Shown: in pieces, positions 55,841 to 64,000 of the stretch
Numbering within the stretch: the first letter of the stretch is position 1
How the letters are laid out: every line of letters begins with the position of its first letter
Assembly: GCA_048013815.1 (NCBI GenBank)
Contig: CM106585.1
Coordinates: forward strand, 23,126,001-23,190,000
Length of the DNA: 64,000 nt
Direction: 5' to 3'
From: Setoptus koraiensis
Lineage: Eukaryota > Arthropoda
The notes under the pieces: generated by a model
The model's database searches: none
What the model saw: only the letters and a program-made list of their open reading frames with translations
What the model was told of the DNA's origin: nothing
Made by a program: the position numbers and the translations under genes

Positions 55841-56386
55841 ATGATTAATTTAAATATAATTGTATCATTTATACTTGTATCTCAGGTAGTCATTGTATCA
55901 TGTGATCAGGTTGATTCATTTGGCCACACAGTTGATAATGAGGTAATTGATGGTTGGGAGACACACCAAGACACAACCAACGACAACAACAATGATAATA
56001 TACAGGACACAACGGTAAATAGTGGTAGTGATAATTCAAATGACTACAGCATTGTCGAAGAGCCATCAAAATTCAGTTGCATTGGTAAACAAATGGGCTA
56101 CTATAGTGACATTGAAAGAAAATGTCGAATTTATTATTTATGTTTACCGACAGAGGTCGACAATCGCTTTGCCTATAAGAAATTATCCTATTTATGTCCA
56201 TCAGATGAGATATTTGACCAAAGGAAATTGAGTTGTGTTGATTCAAAGAAATCTACCATTAAATGTGATCAATCAATTCAATTCTACGATAGAGCCAACC
56301 GAGTGTTTAGAGATGTTGTTGCGAGCGCCCTCAAGTCACAGCAGCAGCAACAACAGCGACAACAACAACAACAGCAACAACAATAA
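55841..56386 (+). CDS. Secreted single-domain chitin-binding protein (peritrophin-A type) with polyQ tail
   Basis: Predicted extracellular chitin-binding protein of cuticle or gut lining. Single exon, 181 residues. A signal peptide (MINLNIIVSFILVSQVVIVS, about 1-21) precedes an acidic Asp/Asn/Thr-rich linker (about 25-75). One type-2 chitin-binding domain follows (about 79-142), with six cysteines in the peritrophin-A order: FSCIGKQMGYYSD, CRIYYLC, SYLCPSDEIFDQ, LSC and IKC. The GYYSD and CP...FD motifs are the usual signature. The C-terminal tail (about 145-181) ends in 17 Gln interrupted by one Arg, encoded by a CAG/CAA tract, so its length may vary between individuals. Arthropods carry many such single-domain proteins and I cannot assign an orthologue. 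No poly(A) hexamer is visible within 150 bp. Confidence 0.85.
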   Translation: MINLNIIVSFILVSQVVIVSCDQVDSFGHTVDNEVIDGWETHQDTTNDNNNDNIQDTTVNSGSDNSNDYSIVEEPSKFSCIGKQMGYYSDIERKCRIYYLCLPTEVDNRFAYKKLSYLCPSDEIFDQRKLSCVDSKKSTIKCDQSIQFYDRANRVFRDVVASALKSQQQQQQRQQQQQQQQ

Positions 56387-57213
56387 TCAATTAGACAATT
56401 AGGCTACTTGGAAACTATCAGACTAGAACATAATGAAGATTATAGAACAAAGAGGAGGAAGAAGAAGAAAAAAGCGCAAACAAACATGACGATGTTTGGA
56501 GTACGTTAAAACGTTAAATTTAATTTAATTTGCAACTACCGACTTGGGCGAGCAAACATCCGCAATAAACTGGTTACCTTGTTCGCTTGTCGTCCAATGT
56601 TGTTTGATGTGGTCCAATATTATCGTTACCAATGCGTTTGAAGTTTGCTTGTAACTTAAATTTAATGTTATCCACCATCCACCAAGTGCATCTAAGTAAG
56701 CAGCCAATAAAACAAAACGAAACAAAACAAAACAAAACGAAACGAAACAGAACAAAACAAATCCATCACTATGAATTGTCCATCATGCTCTTCTACTTTT
56801 TCTTTCATTTTGTGTCTTATTGTTTGCGTCGAGTGGTTGAATTTTTTAATAATGCTCTTGTTATAACTGCTCTATCATGTTGATGTTGTTGTTGTTGATG
56901 TCGTTGTTGTTGTTGTCAAGGTACAGAGCATAGAATACAAATTAGTGAGTGGAAGAAATAACAACACAACAACAAAACAGATCATTGAGATCATTATGGC
57001 GCTGCTGTGATTATTACCGTTGTGAAAGTGAGAGAAAAACAACCACTGTTGTTGTTGTTGTTGTTGTCCTTTACCTGTTTTATTATGAGCTAACTAAATA
57101 CAGTAGCCAACTAAAGTAAAAAGTAGAAATAGACTAGTGTGGTCTAGTTTCATTCGATGCAACTTGCACCAAGCGGAGAGCCAAATAATGATATTATTAT
57201 TATTATTTTCATT

Positions 57214-57264
57214 CTGATAAAGCTTGCCTTGTATTGGCGAGCTTCGTCAGCGAGCTTTTATCAG
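57214..57264. repeat. 51-bp imperfect hairpin with a nested alternative stem
   Basis: CTGATAAAGCT (57214-57224) pairs with AGCTTTTATCAG (57253-57264) with one bulged T. Inside, GCTTGCC can instead pair with GGCGAGC, so two mutually exclusive folds are possible. Confidence 0.7.
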
Positions 57265-58545
57265 GAGCAGGCTGGCAAAAGAACAAAAATAATAGACAGA
57301 CAGATAGATTGTTGTTATTGTTGCCAGCGGAGTAGTTGTTGAATGTCTCACAAGAACGCTTGCTATCTTCTATTCGCCGTTGTCACTCGTTGCGTAATAA
57401 CACTTACACCTGTCGCAATAACGGTAATAATAATAATAATAAAAATAATGCATGCCCTGGTGAGTATTTATATTCAACCTCGTATTGTGTGCAAAATGGC
57501 AAAATGATAAAATGGTGAAATAAAAAATAAATACCCGGTATTGTATACATACAAGTTGTTGTATCGTACATACGGCACGCTATACCCACTTTACGAATAC
57601 CTTATGAAGCCACGATATTCATATCAATCAAGTTGGCTGTCATTTGATAGCTATGGAATAAGCAAGACAGTTATTATAAGTAACATGCATTATTCTATAT
57701 ATATCACTATCATCATTGTTACATGTATCATCATGATGATGGTCATTATTATGATGTAATTATTACCGTTATTATCATGTGTTGTGCTATGTGTGTGCAA
57801 TTGGCATTGTGATGACCACAAGCGACACAAATGATGATTTACTCGTTCTCATACGATCACAAGTATTCACAATTGGCCGAAATAGGCTGAACTCATTAGT
57901 TCAGTTTGTCGTTCAGTGGTCACTTAAATCTGCTGATGACCGCTCGTTATGATTGGCTCATTGTTTGCTAGCTAACAACCAGCATGAGTCAATTGAGAAT
58001 TATAAAGTATTGCGCAATGGTTGGCGCTATCAACCAATGAGTGAGTCGCCAAACAATCGACTGATATAATGAAATAATTGATTTGATACCATTGCCATCA
58101 TTACCGTTTGTCGTTGCTGTTTATTATATTGATTGTTGTATGTTTCATAAATCATTGCCATAGTCTGATCAAAATATTGATTAGTAATGGTGATGTAATT
58201 GAGCAGTGTGATTCGGTAACAAGAGAGAAATCATTGTCACCCACGCCAATGCTACTGTAATACAGTAACTGTATTCAAGCACTGCAAGGCCCCCGCAATA
58301 ACGGTACACAGCAGCACTGTACATTATTAGCTGACTATTAATAGTAACTCAAGATTATTTGTGTTCGAGATCTATCAATGCTGTAACATATGGCTGGCAA
58401 ACAAAGAGCCAATACAGTAGATCACAGATAATAGATGGTAATTACTTATTATTATTGGTGCATGTACAGCAGCTTGACTTGATTTCTAGTAGACATATAA
58501 TGTTGTTCAACTTGATCTAGATGATCACACAACGACAGCAACAGC

Positions 58546-58596
58546 AACAGCGACAACGACAACGACGACAACAACAACAACAACAACAACGACAAC
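58546..58596. repeat. CAACGA/CAA triplet tract
   Basis: A run of CAACAGCGACAACGACAAC words then pure CAA units. It resembles the other triplet tracts of the right half. Confidence 0.85.
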
Positions 58597-59760
58597 TATG
58601 GCGACGATACCAAGTGCAGCAGTTTTAATTTTGATTTCGACCGTTGCTCGCTGCTTTGAATATCGCTCGACTATTTGTGACTATGAAACTCGAACACTTT
58701 CCCTCATTGACTTGCTGTAGACACTAATATAGCCAACTGTGTAATGATATATCGGCTAATGATTTATTTTCAAGTGGTCATTATGTGCAACAACGGCTAA
58801 TTTTGTATCCAGCGTCATATCCAATGTGTTGTATCCAATGTGTTACATCCAATGTGTTACACCAGTGGCCATCTAGTGGTGTTGCTGCGATGCACGCATC
58901 AGTGATTAGTTTTGTGTCACTATTAACTAACTATGCCGGACAAAACTTATTGCAACTGCTCCAAATTATATCATGTCCAAAATGTCCATGAGACAATGTC
59001 CATTTAATGCTAGTTGTTGTTGGCCTTTTGAGCCGTGCAACAACCAGTGTCAGCCAACTGTGTCTGGCTGTAGTTGTAATTTACTACCAGCTGTATCTTA
59101 AATTTTATTTTATCTGTTGCACTTTGGTCTAACTACTTTGGTCTTGGCAAACACTGTTGTTGTTGTTGTTGTTGTTGCTCATGGCAATTGCGTACAATGG
59201 CATAGTAATTAGTTAGTTTAGCTAGTAAAAATAGATAACACTATGGTCGTCGTGAGAATACAAGCAACTGTGACCCTTTATCCTCTAGTTGCTCTTACTG
59301 GCTCTCATCCTCATATCTTGATTTATATTACATATATCTATATATATATATATTTATAGCGATGGCACAACAGCAACAGCGCCAGCAACAACAACAATGA
59401 CCAATGATGCCGGTTGCTGCTGCCTCCAACTGTCTGGCAACAACAAAAAAGCGGTTACACACACACCTGTATTGTTGTTAATGAGAGATTGTGTGGAAAT
59501 TCCAGTCTGAGAAATTCTTTTTTCTGTCTCTCTTTTTTCTGTATCTGTTCTCTTCTATTTGAGAGGCGAGAACAGCAGCGGCCAGTCACGACCATGAATT
59601 AATAGAATGAGCACCAATATAAACTAGATTATATTGAGACGACGGACGATTGGCGTCGAGGATGTGCTCACTGCTTTTTGTCGCTCACTGTGCGATTTTA
59701 TGAGGTCAATCAAGCCAATAATGAAACTGTGACAACACATGATGATGACAATGATGATGG

Positions 59761-59885
<125 letters not shown>

Positions 59886-60776
59886 TAATCATGGGATCAC
59901 TCGAAACAGTTACTCAGTGCACTCTAAAACTACGGCAAGCGACTTGCTGTAGATTTGTTCAACACTTGTTCATGGTCGTCACTTGATCAACATCTCGATC
60001 ACAATCACAGTCACCATTGGCGTCATCGGCGATCACAATTGTAGTCACACAGTTGCAATCAGTTAACGGTCAGTGTTTACAATAATAATCTAACATAACC
60101 ATTGAAATGTTATGTCATGTATTGTCATGCTGGCCAATTGGCAATGTCACCATACCCATGTCACTCACTGGAACTGCATGATTTGTGTCTGTTGCATAAT
60201 AAGTTATGTAATGTGACACACAGTGTCCGTTATTTGAGACAGTTCAATAAACAACAAAGTCGCCATCACATCTCCTTCACTTGAGTCGATAGAAAGCTGA
60301 GATCAATTCGTGCTGCTTGTTGCGCCACTGTACCTGTCGACCAATCAACTGTCGCCTTGCATTGATGCTATCAGCGAGTTCATCAGTCGAGAGTGAAAGT
60401 CGTCGGTAGTAAAACATCGCATCATAATAAATAATAATATAAAGGTATAAATAAATAAATGCAAATGTTCTTTTGCGAATTAATTATCATCACTTTATTT
60501 ATCACTCATAAAAGCAGTGGCGGTCGTCATAATTTATGTATGAGCACTCTATTGATAGTAGCTTTGCTGCAATCCATTGATAAATCCAGTTTGGTTGTTT
60601 GCAAAAGTTTGCAACTGAAATAATAATAATACTAATTGAACCTCTCTTCGATCAGCATCGAGCTCATTCATTCATCAATGGCTTGTTTTCTGTTTTCCTT
60701 CACTTGTTTGCCTACTCATCATAGTCACTCACTCTGATTGTATTCTTGTTGTGCAGTTCAGGCCTAGTGGCTGAAA

Positions 60777-60816
60777 TTTTTCATAGTCTCAGTGAGCTAA
60801 TTGAGACTATGAAAAA
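60777..60816. repeat. Perfect 15-bp hairpin with 10-bp loop
   Basis: TTTTTCATAGTCTCA (60777-60791) pairs exactly with TGAGACTATGAAAAA (60802-60816). Confidence 0.92.
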
Positions 60817-62369
60817 CACCTATAATCAAATCGATTCTGTGTATTCTAGGGGTAACAATACTTTTGTTTGGAGAGGCAATCTAATTGGAACATAATCAAA
60901 TTATACAGCCAATTGCAATTGGACTCTTTCACCGGAAGTATCAGTTCTGATGTAACGCACACACACACACACAATATGGCTAACTTTAAATAATAGCGTC
61001 AACAATCACTCAATAGCCAGCGTTTTTCTCAATAGAGTATTTCAGACCTCTTACTCAATTTTCGATTCTTTTCTATGGAATTCAGCCGCATGACACAGAC
61101 CCACTAACTAAAAATCTCCAATAGAGCGCGAAAAATCTCACTTATATCCTTGAGTGTGCAATTCGAAATCTTTCTTTTGTTTGTTTCGGTCGTGTGGTAT
61201 CATCGATGTGTCAGGCAAACTTTAGACATTTAGCACAATATATTTGTGCAATGACTATGCGATCAATTAAAATGTCAAACAAAAATAGCTACAATGAGAC
61301 GTCGGACCGACAGCATTTCGCGAATCAATGGAACCTCTTCTTCAGGAACTTCAGTGCTGTCGATCGCCTTGTCGATGGTCCTGTCGATCAAAGTGCGATC
61401 GTCGGAGTGCATGCCGCAGAGAAGAGAGAATGATTTCTTGTATGTTTGTATGGATTAACATTAATTGAGATGTCACTCACTTGAGATGCGCAACAAATAA
61501 ATCAACGTTCGATGACTACCTGTGCGTTGTCAGATTCTATTTGGAAGCCAACGCTGACAAGTTTTAATTTATTTGAACCTCTGACAAACAGTGATAAAAG
61601 TGGACTTATTTCTCGTTAGTGGAGATTAGTTTGCTGCCAGACAGTTGGACATGCGGACTAGCGGACAGAGCTATTTAGTGCGATGGATATTTTGGCAGCT
61701 ACAACAACGGCCACAACGGCGACACACGGCTCGAATTAAAATGAAATAATTGTATCAACTGACGTTGTGTTCGTTTGTATAAAACCAGTGACAGCTTTCT
61801 ACTTGTTACAGTGGCCCCATGTCAGTTTGTTGCGACAACAGCGACGACACCAGCAACTCTGTCGCAAACTCAAACAACTGCAACTCATGTTACTGTCAAA
61901 CGCGCAAGATATATATAAATGCATATTGTTTGATAGCATTCGCATCATCGTCGTCGTCGCCGCCGCCGTTACAGGCAAAGCGAGCGAGCGACTTGTTTGG
62001 CCATTTCAACCTGTTGTTGTCGTTGTTGTCGTTGTTGTCGTTGTTGTTGTCGTAGCTTCTCTGTTGTCTCGATTGATAACAACGGCGAATAATGAACGAT
62101 AATGATAGTAACGACCAGTCGAGCCCGGCACCGTTGCAAGCGCACAAACACATCAGTTCTCTGGCTAGGAATTGCCAGCCTCGAACTGTGAGCTTCGAAA
62201 TTGTAAGCGTCCAACAAGGTGGTTAGATGACGTTTTTAACGACGAATTGTTGGCTGGTTCTTTGATCGAGATAACAAGAGACGGAGCAACAGACTGAGCT
62301 CGGCGGCGACAAGCTATTCAAAGCATGCAGCTTGTGACAGCCAGCAGCCAGACAGCAGCGGCAACAGCG

Positions 62370-62370
<1 letters not shown>

Positions 62371-62408
<38 letters not shown>

Positions 62409-62409
62409 G
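62371..62409. repeat. CAA microsatellite
   Basis: About 13 uninterrupted CAA units after a GCAACAGCGA lead-in. Confidence 0.95.
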
Positions 62410-62701
62410 GTGGAGAGAAGGCCTGATGCGGTTGCTTTTGGCGCTCGAAGCAGGTAGCTGCTGCTGCTGTTGTTGTTTGTTAATGGTCAAACTACTACTA
62501 ACGGTGGCAGTGGTGGTGGCGGCGGTGGTTGCTGTGGTAGTGTTAGTGGAAGCATGGCCAAAGAAGCAATGCCCACCTAGCTCTCTATTTTTTACTTCTT
62601 TCCCCCGCTCTCTCGCTCACTGTCTAAACAGATCTGTCTTGTTCATTTATCATCAGACACACACACTTTGCTACACTGCACTGTCAAGAAACTCTCACTC
62701 C

Positions 62702-62771
62702 CAGCAACAACAACAACAACAACAGCAACAACAACAACAGCAACAACAACAACAGCAGCAACAACAGCAAC
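62702..62771. repeat. CAA/CAG triplet tract
   Basis: About 23 CAA or CAG units; a Gln-coding frame over it lacks other protein-like features. Confidence 0.95.
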
Positions 62772-64000
62772 GAGACCGTTAGTGGTGACCGTTACCAGCT
62801 AGCTGGTTGGTTGGGTAGTAGTTGTGTCATGTGTGTGTGTGAGTGTGAGTGTATGTCATGAAATTGAAAAATAACAACTAGCGAGCGGCTTCGTTTCACC
62901 GAGATTAGTCACAACACAGCGAGCCAGCGAGAGAAAGCAAACAAGCAGCAACCAGGTGAACCGCATTACATAACATAATCACAGTTAGATGTGACTGGTC
63001 GATCATCAAATGATCATTCTGTCTCGGGTACTCATTGTTCACTATAGTCATCACTTAATCATTTAAAATCATTATAAATATATATATATATCAACCTCGT
63101 CAACGTCATCAGCGTCGCCAAGACACCCAAGCGCCAAGAAGACCCATTGACAGCAAGACACAATCAACACCTTCGACTGATACCAGTTTCACAGAGCAAT
63201 TCATCAGCGATCAAACTAACGAATAAGAGGTAAAGTCTTTCTCGCAATCTGTCTCTTTCTTTTGTCTCAATTTCGTTATCAATTATCGGCTGTATCAATC
63301 AGAGAGTGACAATTAGAGATAAAGAGCGAGATGCCAATTAATCAATGAGCAGTGATCACGACAACTCGCTATTGTCTTGTGAGCCTGCAACAGTGTCTTT
63401 GTGGCCACATACAGATCCGCTAATTTATTTAAGTAGAAAAACTTTAAATGCGACAGAGAGCGAACAACAACAAAAAAATATAAATATAATTTTTAATTGT
63501 TACATAACGTTGCAAAGCATTGTGAAAGCATCATTGTGTGTCAGCCGCGAGGCCAATGATCTCATGATTTCAATGGTCCTGTCATTGATTTATCTTTCGC
63601 AGCTTTTTTTTTCATGCGACTCCCACTGAGAGCCCCAAACAACTAACAATACTGTTGCTTTCATCATCTTTGGCTTCGCTATATAATTGACAGCAATCAC
63701 AAGATCATGTTACATTTGTCGCTTGTCAACTAACCCACTAACCAGCACCAACTTGTTGCACAATTTTCTTTTATCAGGTTAGTATACCGATTGCTAAAAT
63801 ATTTTGACCAGACTCATACAGAGAAAGCGATAGAGAGAAAGTCTATAGTGAGTAAAGAGAGCGAATGAAGCAACAATTTCATCATAAATCAGCATAAATA
63901 AATATCACTGTCATCTGCTTGTGAGCAAATCTGAGTATGAACTAGTTAGTAGTTAACATAAAAATCCTCATTACATCTTGTGACTAACCGATTATAAACT

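Noticed and set aside
62426-62782. 118-residue plus-strand frame with a signal-like hydrophobic start and polyQ end
   Set aside because: The hydrophobic part is low-complexity Cys/Val/Leu from GCT/GTG repeats and the tail is a CAA/CAG tract. No domain or splice partner seen.

Overview
The window looks like nuclear DNA of an arthropod, most likely a chelicerate and perhaps an acariform mite. The case is indirect. Conserved animal genes are packed closely, and several are encoded in one very long exon. The introns of the small genes are only about 90-130 bp. Two Dscam-type Ig cassettes are laid out as in the shortened Dscam (sDscam) genes known from Chelicerata. I cannot name the species.

Layout, 1-31 kb (gene-dense, alternating strands): a partial NADPH oxidase 5 gene (-); a small two-exon secreted or membrane protein of unknown family (+); beta-spectrin (-), whose main exon is 6.4 kb and whose C-terminal PH domain lies in separate small exons; RABIF/MSS4 (+); the stress MAP3K ASK1 (+); an acyl-CoA-binding protein with two tiny introns (+); exportin-7 (-); a foldback MITE with TA flanks in the exportin-7/UBE2N spacer; the ubiquitin-conjugating enzyme UBE2N/Ubc13 (+); synaptogyrin (-); a FYB/ADAP-like adaptor with a helically extended SH3 domain (-); and a KLF15-like zinc-finger factor (+) with a 60-bp segment in three tandem copies, each copy holding a phosphorylation-dependent sumoylation motif.

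Layout, 31-64 kb (gene-poor, rich in short tandem repeats): the minus strand holds two Ig cassettes, B (46201-50597) and A (31321-35349). Each has a signal-peptide exon, a first Ig exon and a second Ig domain split over two exons. Every junction is phase 1, so either cassette could splice to one shared downstream acceptor. This is the chelicerate sDscam-beta design, in which alternative first cassettes give isoform diversity. No constant third Ig, FN3, transmembrane or cytoplasmic exons were recognised downstream, which is the main puzzle of the window. A single-domain chitin-binding (peritrophin-A type) secreted protein lies at 55841-56386 (+). The rest is microsatellites, minisatellites, hairpins and G-tracts, with no further gene I can support.

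The genes form no operon-like unit. They are ordinary cell genes (cytoskeleton, nuclear export, ubiquitin, stress signalling, vesicles) beside one cell-recognition locus. Exon joins were worked out by reading splice sites and reading-frame phase by eye, not from transcripts. All cited joins keep frame and give family-typical protein lengths.
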